Below, in pieces: positions 49,484 through 60,150 of a DNA stretch of 61,067 nt. The notes below the pieces were generated by a model. That model did not search any database. It was not told the origin of the DNA and saw only the letters and a program-made list of their open reading frames with translations. Each line of letters starts with the position of its first letter. Positions within the stretch are counted from its first letter, which is position 1. The translations under genes were made by a program, and so were the position numbers. Source of the DNA: DAOUTY01 sp964453665 (GTDB lineage Bacteria > Chloroflexota > Dehalococcoidia > SZUA-161); contig CAYVQT010000011.1 of assembly GCA_964453665.1 (NCBI GenBank), forward strand, positions 1 through 61,067. Direction: 5' to 3'.

Positions 49484-50071
49484 ATGGGCGCAGAAACGGT
49501 TGCCCTCGATGTTGAGAAGCTGAAGCGAGGGCTAGAGGATCTCCCTGAACCCGTTGCGAATCCCGTATTAATTATTATCAGCGGTTTGCCAGGGACAGGT
49601 AAGTCCTATCTCAGCCGCGGGTTAGCGCAGCAACTGGCAAGTGTTATCCTGGAGAGCGACGCACTTCGCAAGAGGCTGTGCCACACTGTAACTTACAGCG
49701 CACGGGAAAGTCATCGCCTTTTTAATACGTGCCATAGTCTTATTGAAGAACTACTGAGAAAAGGTATTTCAGTTATTTTTGACGCCACGAACCTGGTTGA
49801 GCAACATCGTGAGAGGCTGTACCGTATTTCTCAGCGCCTGAATGTGAAGCTGATAATTGTCAGTGTGGAAGCCCCCAGGGATGTTACACTTCAACGATTG
49901 AAGAGTCGTTCCCAAGGCATTGATACCGAGGACAACTCTGACGCTGACTCGCGTGTTTATTATGGAATGAGGGCTAAGGCAGAAAGGATTCGCCGTAACC
50001 ACTTCGTTGTCGATACCTCAAGAGATATTGCGCCGGCAATCGATAAAATAGTACGCGCAGCCAGGCGATGA
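49484..50071 (+). CDS. P-loop AAA_33-type kinase
   Basis: A 195-residue P-loop kinase of the AAA_33/zeta-toxin-like group. Walker A is SGLPGTGKSYLSRGLA, the acceptor-side Asp is in LESDALRKRL, and VIFDATNLVEQHRE is the second conserved motif, as in tRNA or small-molecule kinases. I take the ATG at 49484; an in-frame ATG at 49403 overlaps the previous gene and adds 27 unlike residues, though GGGGAG lies at a long distance from 49484. Substrate unknown. Confidence 0.8.
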   Translation: MGAETVALDVEKLKRGLEDLPEPVANPVLIIISGLPGTGKSYLSRGLAQQLASVILESDALRKRLCHTVTYSARESHRLFNTCHSLIEELLRKGISVIFDATNLVEQHRERLYRISQRLNVKLIIVSVEAPRDVTLQRLKSRSQGIDTEDNSDADSRVYYGMRAKAERIRRNHFVVDTSRDIAPAIDKIVRAARR

Positions 50072-50157
50072 AGAATCGTCCGGAATTACCTTACCGCAAT
50101 GCATGCATAGTATAAGTACTTACCCCTCGTTGCGAATTTGATTGCCCCTCTGTTTCT

Positions 50158-50171
50158 TCTGTGCTATAGTT
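50158..50171 (+). promoter_or_regulatory. Extended -10 candidate upstream of prs
   Basis: TGCTATAGT (50162-50170) fits TG-n-TATAAT with one change. No clear -35. The prs start codon is about 40 bases downstream. Confidence 0.35.
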
Positions 50172-50208
50172 ATGAAAAAGGCCAGTATTACGTTTAAGGG
50201 GGACGGAA

Positions 50209-51150
50209 TTGTTCGAAGAGTTGAAGGTTTTCAGTGGCAATGCTCATCCTGAGTTAGCGCGAGAGATTTGCGAATATCTGGGCATACCTTTGGGTGAAAT
50301 GAAGGTATTCGAGTTCAGTAATGAGAACATCTTCGTTCAGGTGTTGGAGAATGTGCGGCAGCGGGATGTATTCGTGGTTCAACCCATTTGCTCGCCGGTG
50401 AACAAAAACCTGATGGAATTGCTGATAATAATCGATGCCATGAAACGTGCGTCGGCAGGTAGAATCACGGCAGTGATGCCCTACTATGGATATAGCCGCA
50501 CCGATAAAAAAGACCAGCCGAGGGTTCCGATAACGGCGAGGCTGGTGGCTGATTTGATCACTGTTGCCGGAGCTAATCGTGTGCTCACAGTGGACCTGCA
50601 TGCCGGGCAAATTCAAGGCTTTTTTAATATACCTGTTGACGAGTTGACTGCTCTCTATATCCTGAGTGACTATATTGCTGAGAAGGAACTGGGCGATTTT
50701 GCGGTGGTTGCGACCGATGTAGGGATTACCAAGCGTGCCCGGGATATTGCAGCGAAGCTTGACGTCCCCCTTGCTATTATTGAGAAGCGCAGGGTGGGAA
50801 ATGCCGACAAGTCTGAGACCCTGACTGTGATCGGCGATGTCAAGGGCAGGCGGGCTGTTCTTGTGGACGATGAGGTGGATACCGGAGGCTCGCTTTCAAA
50901 CGCTGCTGATACATTGGCCGAGCATGGCGCAACCGAGATTTATGCCTGCTGCACTCATCCTATTCTTTCCATCTCGGGGGTGGAGCGTGTAGCCTCAAGC
51001 CTGCTTAAGGAAATAGTGGTTACAGACACAGTGCCTGTACCCGGCGAGAAAAAGATAGAAAAGATGACAGTGCTTTCGATGGCGTCTCTGATTGGTGAGG
51101 CGATTCACCGCATCCACGCCGGCCTCTCGGTGGGCGCAATGTTCCAGTAA
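50209..51150 (+). CDS. prs: Ribose-phosphate pyrophosphokinase (PRPP synthase)
   Basis: A 313-residue enzyme making PRPP from ribose 5-phosphate and ATP for nucleotide, His and Trp synthesis. Family motifs are LKVFSGNAHPELAREICEYL, MPYYGYSRTDKKDQPRVPIT, VDLHAGQIQGFF and the PRPP loop VLVDDEVDTGGSLSNAAD. Length is standard. The start is a TTG at 50209, six bases after AAGGGGG. A BrnT-like toxin gene follows in the same direction. Confidence 0.96.
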   Translation: MFEELKVFSGNAHPELAREICEYLGIPLGEMKVFEFSNENIFVQVLENVRQRDVFVVQPICSPVNKNLMELLIIIDAMKRASAGRITAVMPYYGYSRTDKKDQPRVPITARLVADLITVAGANRVLTVDLHAGQIQGFFNIPVDELTALYILSDYIAEKELGDFAVVATDVGITKRARDIAAKLDVPLAIIEKRRVGNADKSETLTVIGDVKGRRAVLVDDEVDTGGSLSNAADTLAEHGATEIYACCTHPILSISGVERVASSLLKEIVVTDTVPVPGEKKIEKMTVLSMASLIGEAIHRIHAGLSVGAMFQ

Positions 51151-51169
51151 AGGTGATAGGAATATCGCA

Positions 51170-51466
51170 TTGCGAATAAAGAGAGTTATTTGGGTTGGTA
51201 AATTTGTTCAGAAAATATGGCAGAAGCATGGAATTACTGTTGAGGAAGTTGAGGATGCACTGCTTTCAAATCCCTTATTTAGGCGGATACGAAAGGGTCG
51301 TGTTAAGGGAGAGGACATATATTTTGCGTATGGGAGAACCAATGCGGGTAGATATTTATTCATCGTTTTCGTGTGGAAACGTGAGGATGCTGTCATGGTG
51401 ATTAGTGCCCGCATCATGACTCAACGAGAGAGGAGATATTACAATGCCCACAAGAAGAAAAGCTGA
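51170..51466 (+). CDS. brnT: BrnT-like type II toxin
   Basis: A 99-residue predicted ribonuclease toxin. The family pattern shows in HGITVEEVEDAL, GRTNAGRYLFIVFVWK and ISARIMTQRERRYY, with the C-terminal R-x-x-x-R-x-x-Y typical of BrnT. I chose the TTG at 51170 because upstream codons lie inside prs in another frame and AGG is at suitable distance. The gene overlaps its antitoxin by 23 bases, and toxin-first order is characteristic of BrnTA. Confidence 0.82.
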   Translation: MRIKRVIWVGKFVQKIWQKHGITVEEVEDALLSNPLFRRIRKGRVKGEDIYFAYGRTNAGRYLFIVFVWKREDAVMVISARIMTQRERRYYNAHKKKS

Positions 51467-51713
51467 GCCGATAACAGAGGGATTCAAAAGCTACGAAGAG
51501 GCATCAGATTACTGGGATGAACATGATAGTGCTGAATACGAAGATATTCTAGAAGCTGTGGATATAGCCGTAGACCTTCCGCTGAGACATTACGTTATCG
51601 AGTTGGATAAAAGGACAGCGGAGGTATTGATGGATAAAGCCCAGGAAGAAGGAATAGGTCCCAATCGACTCGCCAGCAAAATTCTTCATGAGGTACTTAA
51701 GGGTTGTAAGTAG
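51444..51713 (+). CDS. brnA: BrnA/CopG-like antitoxin
   Basis: An 89-residue predicted antitoxin of the CopG-antitoxin type. It has FKSYEEASDYWDEHDSAEYE and the later ribbon-helix-helix-like DLPLRHYVIELDKRTAEVL. It would bind BrnT and repress the operon promoter. GAGAGGAG precedes the ATG, giving independent translation despite the 23-base overlap. The pair sits between prs and secA, with no other mobile genes. Confidence 0.82.
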   Translation: MPTRRKAEPITEGFKSYEEASDYWDEHDSAEYEDILEAVDIAVDLPLRHYVIELDKRTAEVLMDKAQEEGIGPNRLASKILHEVLKGCK

Positions 51714-51751
51714 CACTCTGGAGGAAGTAGAGGACAAGGACGGAAAGAAGT

Positions 51752-54340
<2,589 letters not shown>

Positions 54341-54380
54341 AGAAGTAGAGGTAGAAGGGGAGTAATAGAATAGCTAATGA

Positions 54381-54439
54381 CCGTTCGTGGTGAGCTCGTC
54401 GAACCATGAACGGCCTTTCGACAGGCTCAGGGTGAGCGG
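54381..54439. repeat. TTCGACA-family repeat block after secA
   Basis: CCGTTCGTGGTGAGCTCGTC, then GAACCATGAACGG, then CCTTTCGACAGGCTCAGGGT. Same family as 25056 and 32530. Confidence 0.75.
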
Positions 54440-54450
54440 ATTGATTAGCG

Positions 54451-54798
54451 ATGGGTTTTTGGGTATACATACTGGAGTGTGCAGATAAAAGCTATTACAC
54501 TGGTCATATTGATAACCTGGAAAAGCGCATGTATGAGCATGAACAAAACATATTTAACTGCTATACATCCAAAAGACTTCCGATAAGGCTGGTATATGCT
54601 TCTGAATTTGAAACTCGGGATGATGCGTTTGCTAGAGAGAGGCAAATAAAGGGGTGGTCGCGCAGAAAAAAGGAATCATTAATTGCAGGAGATTGGACAA
54701 GATTAGTAGAGTATTCTAAAAGTTCGGTAAATCGCCCTTCGACAAGCTCAGGACAGGCTCTAATCTCTCACTTCAAAGGAGTGGGATTTAGGCTTTAG
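54451..54798 (+). CDS. GIY-YIG endonuclease-like protein with repeat-encoded tail
   Basis: A 115-residue protein of the small UvrC-like GIY-YIG group. It begins WVYILECADKSYYTGHIDNL (GIY-YIG equivalents VYI and YTG), then MYEHEQN, RLPIRLVYASEFETRDDAFA, and RERQIKGWSRRKKESLI. The catalytic fold ends near residue 90. The last 25 residues (VNRPSTSSGQA onward) are encoded by the dispersed TTCGACAAGCTCAGG repeat, so the natural C-terminus has been replaced or extended. Function unknown; these small proteins may be nucleases or inactive relatives. Confidence 0.85.
   Translation: MGFWVYILECADKSYYTGHIDNLEKRMYEHEQNIFNCYTSKRLPIRLVYASEFETRDDAFARERQIKGWSRRKKESLIAGDWTRLVEYSKSSVNRPSTSSGQALISHFKGVGFRL
54733..54760. 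repeat. TTCGACAAGCTCAGGACAGGCTC repeat within a coding region
   Basis: Copy of the TTCGACA family in frame at the end of the GIY-YIG gene, encoding RPSTSSGQA. Confidence 0.85.
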
Positions 54799-54891
54799 CT
54801 GCCTACCTTTCAGAGAGGGATTTGGGTTATCGTAGCTTATATATATTAGAGGAAATGGGCTTCACCATCATCTTTAGGTAAGCTCATCTGA

Positions 54892-54907
54892 TGGAGCGGA
54901 TGCTCCA
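54892..54907. repeat. Short palindrome TGGAGC-GGAT-GCTCCA
   Basis: Six-bp-armed copy of the GATTGGAGC elements at 25229 and 25425. Confidence 0.75.
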
Positions 54908-54986
54908 ACCTGCACCAAATTTACAGATAAAAAATCGAGAGGGATTTAGGAGAACGTTGGCAGGACAGCATCGCAGGTGAATAACG

Positions 54987-56726
54987 ATGAAAAACGCGGC
55001 CATTGCTCAGGTATTCCGGGATATGGCCGACCTGCTCGAACTCAAGGAGGACAACCCCTTTAAGATCAGGGCGTACCAGCGCGCCTCTCATACCATAGAT
55101 GACTTGCCCGTGGAGCTTGAGCAGGTGATGGATGAGGGCAGGCTTCGCGAGATACACGGTATAGGCGAGGCTATTGCCAGGAAGATAACCGAACTCTTAA
55201 CCACCGGACGACTGGAAGCATACGAGAAGCTCCGCTCTGAATTCCCCGAGGGTATTAACGAACTGCTGGCTGTTCAGGGCATAGGTCCTAAGACTGCGGT
55301 ACGTCTCTACAATGAACTGGGTATATCCAACGTCGATGATCTGGAGAAAGCGATCCGGGACGGGCAGGTGGCTGGCCTGTACCGACTGGGGGAAAAGACT
55401 GCCGAAAATATACTGCGCCATATCCAGACCCTGAGGCGCAAGGACGCGCGTGTTCCGCTTGGCCGGGCTCTCCCCGTGGCCGAGGAGATTATATCAGAGC
55501 TCGGCAGCATCGCCGGTGTGCACAATCTGACGCCGGCAGGCAGCATGCGCCGCTTCAAGGAGACCATCGGGGATATCGACATCATGGGAACGGCTGACGA
55601 CCCGGAAAGCGTGATAAAGGCATTCGCAAGGCTTCCGCAGGTTGAGGAGGTCCTGGCGAAAGGGGCAACAAAGGCCAGTGTGATTGTCGGGGATGGCCTT
55701 CAGGTAGACCTGCGGATGGTGGAGCACGATAGCTACGGCTCGCTGCTTCAGCATTTCACCGGCAGCAAGGAACACAACGTTGCTCTCAGGGACAGGGCGG
55801 TACGCCAGGGACTGAGCCTGAGTGAGTACGGCATAACCCCGGTGCGTACAGGGAAGCTGGAGAAATTTACCTCGGAGGAAGCTTTCTACGGAAGACTCGG
55901 CCTTCAGTACATACCGCCCGAGCTGCGCGAAGGGCGTAATGAGATTGAGGCAGCGGAGAAGAATGACCTGCCCGATCTGGTCGAAGTCTCGGACATCAAA
56001 GGTGACTTCCACGTACATACCGAGTGGAGCGACGGCCATGATTCGATTGAGGCAATGGCGAATGCCGCCAGAGACAGAGGCTATCAGTATCTGGTGATTG
56101 CGGACCATTCGGCAGGAAGGGGTATCGCACACGGCCTCAGCGTTGAGCGGCTGAGACAGCAGATAGCCGAGATAAGGGCATTAGATAAAAGACTGGATGA
56201 TATACGCTTGTTCGCGGGGATAGAAATTGACATACGCGCTGACGGCACGCTTGACTACCCGGATGAGGTTCTACAGGAGATTGATGTCGTGGTGGCCGCG
56301 GTGCACTCCGCAATGGGACAGGACTCGGAGAAGATGACGGGGAGGATCATCCGTGCACTGGAGAATCCCGGTGTCCATATTCTGGCTCATCCTACGTGCA
56401 GGCTCATCGGGGTTCGCGAGCCTATAGATGTTGATATCGAAGAGATATTCCGGGCCGCGGTAAGGACAAACACGGCGCTGGAGATAAATGCAATGCCCGA
56501 CAGGCTTGACCTCAAGGATATTCATGTTCTTCGGGCCAGGGAGCTGGGAGTGAAGCTGACGATTGGCACGGACGCTCACAGCGCGGACAGCCTGGGACTT
56601 ATGCGCTTTGGCGTCGGGGTGGCACGGCGGGGCTGGTGTCAGCCGGAGCATATACTTAACACGAGGTCGGTGGAGGAGTTGGGGAAATTCCTTAGGCAGA
56701 CTCATAGGGAAGGTGTACGGAATTAA
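54987..56726 (+). CDS. polX: Family X DNA polymerase with PHP nuclease domain (PolX)
   Basis: A 579-residue repair polymerase. Residues 1-155 hold helix-hairpin-helix motifs (LREIHGIGEAIARKI, LLAVQGIGPKTAVRLYNELG). The nucleotidyl-transferase palm has GDIDIMGTADD and LQVDLRMVEHD with the catalytic Asp triad. The C-terminal PHP domain (about 335-579) has the metal motif FHVHTEWSDGHDS, IADHS and TDAHS near the end, a 3'-5' exonuclease. This order is standard bacterial PolX, used in base-excision and break repair. AGGTGA precedes the ATG. Confidence 0.94.
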   Translation: MKNAAIAQVFRDMADLLELKEDNPFKIRAYQRASHTIDDLPVELEQVMDEGRLREIHGIGEAIARKITELLTTGRLEAYEKLRSEFPEGINELLAVQGIGPKTAVRLYNELGISNVDDLEKAIRDGQVAGLYRLGEKTAENILRHIQTLRRKDARVPLGRALPVAEEIISELGSIAGVHNLTPAGSMRRFKETIGDIDIMGTADDPESVIKAFARLPQVEEVLAKGATKASVIVGDGLQVDLRMVEHDSYGSLLQHFTGSKEHNVALRDRAVRQGLSLSEYGITPVRTGKLEKFTSEEAFYGRLGLQYIPPELREGRNEIEAAEKNDLPDLVEVSDIKGDFHVHTEWSDGHDSIEAMANAARDRGYQYLVIADHSAGRGIAHGLSVERLRQQIAEIRALDKRLDDIRLFAGIEIDIRADGTLDYPDEVLQEIDVVVAAVHSAMGQDSEKMTGRIIRALENPGVHILAHPTCRLIGVREPIDVDIEEIFRAAVRTNTALEINAMPDRLDLKDIHVLRARELGVKLTIGTDAHSADSLGLMRFGVGVARRGWCQPEHILNTRSVEELGKFLRQTHREGVRN

Positions 56727-56729
56727 AAC

Positions 56730-57041
56730 ATGAATACAGGCATGGACGATAATCAGTACCGGGAAACAAGGCAGGCGTATGCTCGGGCGGAGAGGTTGGT
56801 AGCGGAAAAAATCGGATTTCTCCGCCATTTGATGATATACATAATGGTGAATGTCCTGCTGATAATTATTAATATGGTAACCTCCAGCGATTTCTTATGG
56901 TTCTTATTTCCCCTCGGAGGCTGGGGGATCCTGCTGCTTGTCCATTTCATCAGCGTATTTATTTTTAGAGGGGAAAGATTTGAGCGATGGCGCCGAAGTG
57001 AGATCGAGAGGGAGATGACCAAACTTCGAAGAGAGGAGTAG
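56730..57041 (+). CDS. 2TM domain protein
   Basis: A 103-residue membrane protein of the 2TM domain type. It has a charged N-terminus (RQAYARAERLVAEKIGF), a first span (HLMIYIMVNVLLIIINMV), the loop with DFLWFLFPLGGWGI, a second span and a long basic tail (RFERWRRSEIEREM). Such domains occur alone or next to regulators and their function is not established. It begins three bases after the polX stop. Confidence 0.85.
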   Translation: MNTGMDDNQYRETRQAYARAERLVAEKIGFLRHLMIYIMVNVLLIIINMVTSSDFLWFLFPLGGWGILLLVHFISVFIFRGERFERWRRSEIEREMTKLRREE

Positions 57042-57065
57042 CCCCCACCGCTTAGGGGTTAGAGG

Positions 57066-57803
57066 ATGCAGGGGGAAGATTATAATTTCAAAGGTGTGAA
57101 CTCGTTCGAAGGAAACGAGGCAATACTGCATCTTAAGCAGGCTGTTGCCCTGGGTAAGCCCTGGCACATAGCGCTGCTTGAAGCTATAGCGCTGTGGACC
57201 CTGCCTGAGGAAGACCATAACGGACACCGCTATTGCTATCTGCTTGATGGTGAAGCCTTCGATTGGCTGCTTCTTGCGGAACGTCTTTGCGGGGAAATAG
57301 CGGACGCTGTTCCTGAACAGGAGATGGTTGAGCTGCTTTTCATGGGAAGGCTGCCGGAAGAGCTCTCGGATGAGGAGTTCAAGAAGCTTATCGGCAGTGC
57401 CAAGTATCATGCTTATCTCAATTATCTATATGGTGTCACTGTAGAGAAGTTTGTGCTGATGGCGATAGAGGAAGAGATTTGCAAAGAGCGACAGTCGCAC
57501 GTTTTCTCGGGCAGGGACGGGGGCATGGATGACGTCTATCAACGGGTCTACGGTGACAGTCAGCAATCCCTTCTCCATCGCTTCAGGGATGAGAAGTGCC
57601 ATTCTCAGGGAGGGGAAATTGACCTCGGTGAGCTGCGGGAGTTCACATACTGGCTGTTCAAGTACCGGTTAAGAACTTGTGATAAGGCGCGTGTAGCCAG
57701 TGATACCAGGAAGGGAGTTGACTATCTCAAGCGCTATAGTTTAACGATGGGGCTTGCTATCCCTCAGAGGAATGCTTCCCGCTCTATCGAGCCGGATATC
57801 TAG
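57066..57803 (+). CDS. Conserved-looking protein of unknown function
   Basis: A 245-residue protein I do not recognise. It is soluble, with no signal or membrane span, mildly acidic and mostly helical by eye. The first 80 residues (HLKQAVALGKPWHIALLEAI, then DEEDHNGHRYCYLLDGEAFD-like sequence) precede a helical region with paired Glu-rich segments and a few Cys. GAGG just before the ATG and clean codon use support it as a gene. It lies between a 2TM protein and coaX in the same direction. Confidence 0.7.
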   Translation: MQGEDYNFKGVNSFEGNEAILHLKQAVALGKPWHIALLEAIALWTLPEEDHNGHRYCYLLDGEAFDWLLLAERLCGEIADAVPEQEMVELLFMGRLPEELSDEEFKKLIGSAKYHAYLNYLYGVTVEKFVLMAIEEEICKERQSHVFSGRDGGMDDVYQRVYGDSQQSLLHRFRDEKCHSQGGEIDLGELREFTYWLFKYRLRTCDKARVASDTRKGVDYLKRYSLTMGLAIPQRNASRSIEPDI

Positions 57804-57831
57804 GCAATGGGTGCCCGGGCTGAAAAACGTG

Positions 57832-57860
57832 TTGTAACACCGGGCGCACTCCGCTATAAT
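57832..57860 (+). promoter_or_regulatory. Sigma-70 promoter of coaX-coaBC
   Basis: TTGTAA (57832-57837) and TATAAT (57855-57860) are 17 bases apart, a strong match. It is 29 bases after the previous stop and 80 bases before coaX. Confidence 0.7.
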
Positions 57861-57941
57861 AACCCCCACGCCGGAGTTAGCAGGCCGTTCGGCAGACTGA
57901 AGAGACTTACCCGGTAGTCCGGCGTGGTGAGTGAAGGTAAC

Positions 57942-58712
57942 ATGCTGCTGGCAGTGGACATAGGCAACACAAATATAGTTGCCGGCATATTCGATGGTGA
58001 GAATCTGAAAGCCACCTGGAGGCTGGGAACTGATGTTCACAAGCTTGAGGACGAATACGCAGCTATGTTTTTTGACCTGTTGTCGATGAAGAATCTGGCT
58101 TTTACCGATGTCGATAATGCTATTATTGCAAGTTCGGTCCCACCGCTGGTGACGGTTTTCGAGGAGCTTTGCCGGCGTTATTTCAACGTCACACCGATGA
58201 TAGTGGGCCCGGGTATAAAGACCGGTGTCCGTATCTCTCTGGAGAATCCGCGTGAGGTCGGGGCTGACCGGATAGTAAATACGGCGGCGGCGCACAGGCT
58301 ATATAGCGGCCCTTTGATAGTTATAGACTTTGGCACAGCCACCACACTGGATGCGGTTTCGGACGAGGGGGACTATCTTGGCGGGGCAATAGCCCCCGGA
58401 ATAGTGATTTCCAGTGAGGCCCTTTTCGAACACGCGGCCAAGCTGCCGCGTGTGGAGCTGGTCCGGCCTCAGAAGGCTATAGGTAAGAACAGCGTATCCG
58501 CGATGCAGTCGGGCATTATCTTCGGCTACGTGGGGTTGATAGAGGGAATTGTCGCCCGAATGCAGAAGGAGCTGGGCGGCGAAGCGAAGGTGATAGCAAC
58601 CGGAGGACTTGCTGATATAATTGCCGGCGAGACCGGAGTAGTGGACGCCGTAGAGCCGGATTTGACTCTCGTGGGGTTGAAGCTGATAAACGAGCTGAAC
58701 TGCGGACGGTAG
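57942..58712 (+). CDS. coaX: Type III pantothenate kinase CoaX
   Basis: A 256-residue enzyme phosphorylating pantothenate, the first step of coenzyme A synthesis. The ASKHA phosphate loop is AVDIGNTNIVAGIF. VGADRIVNTAAAH and VIDFGTATTLDAV carry the catalytic Asp and binding residues. CoaX differs from CoaA and is typical of many bacteria including Chloroflexota. I take the ATG at 57942 because the family starts MLLAVDIG; GTG codons 18 and 15 bases upstream are alternatives. coaBC follows 19 bases later. Confidence 0.93.
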   Translation: MLLAVDIGNTNIVAGIFDGENLKATWRLGTDVHKLEDEYAAMFFDLLSMKNLAFTDVDNAIIASSVPPLVTVFEELCRRYFNVTPMIVGPGIKTGVRISLENPREVGADRIVNTAAAHRLYSGPLIVIDFGTATTLDAVSDEGDYLGGAIAPGIVISSEALFEHAAKLPRVELVRPQKAIGKNSVSAMQSGIIFGYVGLIEGIVARMQKELGGEAKVIATGGLADIIAGETGVVDAVEPDLTLVGLKLINELNCGR

Positions 58713-58731
58713 AAACATTAACGGGGGCAGC

Positions 58732-59928
58732 GTGTTTGAAGGAAAGAACGTAGTTTTAGGAGTAACCGGCAGCATTGCTGCTTACAAGGCCGTCGATATC
58801 GCCAGCAAGCTGACTCAAAAGGGGCTGTCTGTTGACGTGGTGATGACCGGGGCGGCTCTGGAATTCGTGACAGCCTTGTCCTTCCGCAGCGTCACACACA
58901 GGCCTGTGGTAACGGACATGTGGGAGCCGTCCTCCGAGTTCAGTGTGGAGCATGTTGCTCTTGCGGAGCGCGCCGATGTACTGGTTATAGCGCCCGCTAC
59001 AGCCAATACCATTGCGAAGCTGGCGGCGGGAATCGCCGACGAGATGCTGACCTGCACCGTGCTTGCGACCAGGTCGCCGGTAATACTGGCCCCCGCGATG
59101 GATGCGGGGATGTTCAATAACGCTGTTACGCAGGAAAATCTGGCGAAGCTGCGCTCACGCGGTTTCACTATCGTAGGGCCGGACTATGGCAGGCTGGCTT
59201 CGGGGCTGGTTGGATTGGGACGGTTGGCGGACACCGACGAGATACTGGCCGCGGTATTTCAGGTACTGGGCAGGAAGGGCGACCTTGTGGAAAAACAGGT
59301 CGTTGTAAGCGCCGGAGGCACACGTGAGCCCGTAGACCCGGTGCGCTACATTGGCAATCGCTCCTCGGGGAAGATGGGATATGCGGTGGCCGTGGCGGCG
59401 CGGGACAGGGGTGCGGTAGTTACCCTGGTGAGCAGCGTTACCGAGCTGCCGCCGCCGTCCGGGGTTGAGATGATGCCGGTGGAGACCGCAAGCGAGATGC
59501 GGGACGCCGTGCTCAAGGCGTCGGCCGCGGCCGACGTGCTGATAATGGCTGCCGCGGTGGCCGATTATAAGTCGGTTCAGGTGGCCGAGGGCAAGATAAA
59601 GAGGGAATCGGAGACCCTGACCCTGGAGCTGGTGAAGACGGCGGACATTCTGAGCGAGGTTACGGGCGATATCGTTAAGGTCGGCTTCGCCGCCGAGAGC
59701 GGCGAACTGGTGGATAGAGCGACTGAGAAGCTCAGGAAGAAGCAGCTTGACCTTATTGTGGCCAATGATATCACCGCAGAGGACAGCGGTTTCGGCACGG
59801 ATACCAACCGGGTGACACTGATAGACCGCCGGGGGAAGGTCGAGGAGCTTCCCCTGATGGATAAATACGAGGTCGCCCATCACATTCTGGATAGAGTGGC
59901 GGCGCTGCTCTCTTCGCCGGAAGATTGA
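58732..59928 (+). CDS. coaBC: Bifunctional phosphopantothenoylcysteine synthetase/decarboxylase CoaBC
   Basis: A 398-residue fused enzyme giving the next two steps of CoA synthesis. The decarboxylase half has GVTGSIAAYKAVDIASKL, the active-site His in VEHVALAERADV, PATANTIAKLAAGIADEMLT and APAMDAGMF. The synthetase half has SAGGTREPVDPVRYIGNRSS and GKMGYAVAVAA, then AAAVADYKSV and KIKRESETL. The GTG at 58732 follows GGGGGCAG. The stop overlaps the -35 box of the tRNA promoter. Confidence 0.95.
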   Translation: MFEGKNVVLGVTGSIAAYKAVDIASKLTQKGLSVDVVMTGAALEFVTALSFRSVTHRPVVTDMWEPSSEFSVEHVALAERADVLVIAPATANTIAKLAAGIADEMLTCTVLATRSPVILAPAMDAGMFNNAVTQENLAKLRSRGFTIVGPDYGRLASGLVGLGRLADTDEILAAVFQVLGRKGDLVEKQVVVSAGGTREPVDPVRYIGNRSSGKMGYAVAVAARDRGAVVTLVSSVTELPPPSGVEMMPVETASEMRDAVLKASAAADVLIMAAAVADYKSVQVAEGKIKRESETLTLELVKTADILSEVTGDIVKVGFAAESGELVDRATEKLRKKQLDLIVANDITAEDSGFGTDTNRVTLIDRRGKVEELPLMDKYEVAHHILDRVAALLSSPED

Positions 59929-59953
59929 CGGCGTAGAAGCGGGCTGATAAGAT
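59925..59953 (+). promoter_or_regulatory. Sigma-70 promoter of tRNA-Met
   Basis: TTGACG (59925-59930), 17-base spacer, TAAGAT (59948-59953). It starts inside the coaBC stop region and ends eight bases before the tRNA, so the transcript would start at or just before the mature 5' end. Confidence 0.7.
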
Positions 59954-59961
59954 ATTTTTGT

Positions 59962-60037
59962 GGCAGCGTAGCTCAGAGGCCAGAGCGGGGGACTCATAAG
60001 CCCTTGGTCACAGGTTCGAATCCTGTCGCTGCCACCA
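59962..60037 (+). tRNA. tRNA-Met (CAT anticodon), elongator-like
   Basis: A 76-base cloverleaf with encoded CCA. Acceptor arms GGCAGCG and CGCTGCC pair fully; the D arm is GCTC/GAGC with a GG-containing loop; the T arm is ACAGG-TTCGAAT-CCTGT. The anticodon loop CTCATAA reads CAT. The five-pair anticodon stem (GGGGA/GCCCT) has a G-T pair at its base and an A-G mismatch next to the loop. The 7-pair acceptor stem with a 1-72 G-C pair argues against initiator tRNA, and the elongator form is favoured over the CAT-reading Ile tRNA. Confidence 0.93.
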
Positions 60038-60150
60038 ATAGCTTCAGGCAATCCTCAACTGACCAGTGGATTCGATAAAAAATAAGATGATAGTTGGTAG
60101 TAATTGGGGAGAGCGGTGACGTTCCTCCTTTGTTTTTAACAAGTGTTCTT
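60038..60150. other. Short gap between tRNA-Met and vsr
   Basis: 113 bases, AT-rich, with no terminator that I can see. This is where base composition changes from the housekeeping region to the vsr operon. Confidence 0.5.

Noticed and set aside
59155..60051. Minus-strand frame of 298 codons crossing the tRNA (starts with SDRIRTCDQGLMSP-like sequence)
   Set aside because: This peptide is the well-known false translation of the antisense of a tRNA gene. The frame also runs antisense to coaBC.
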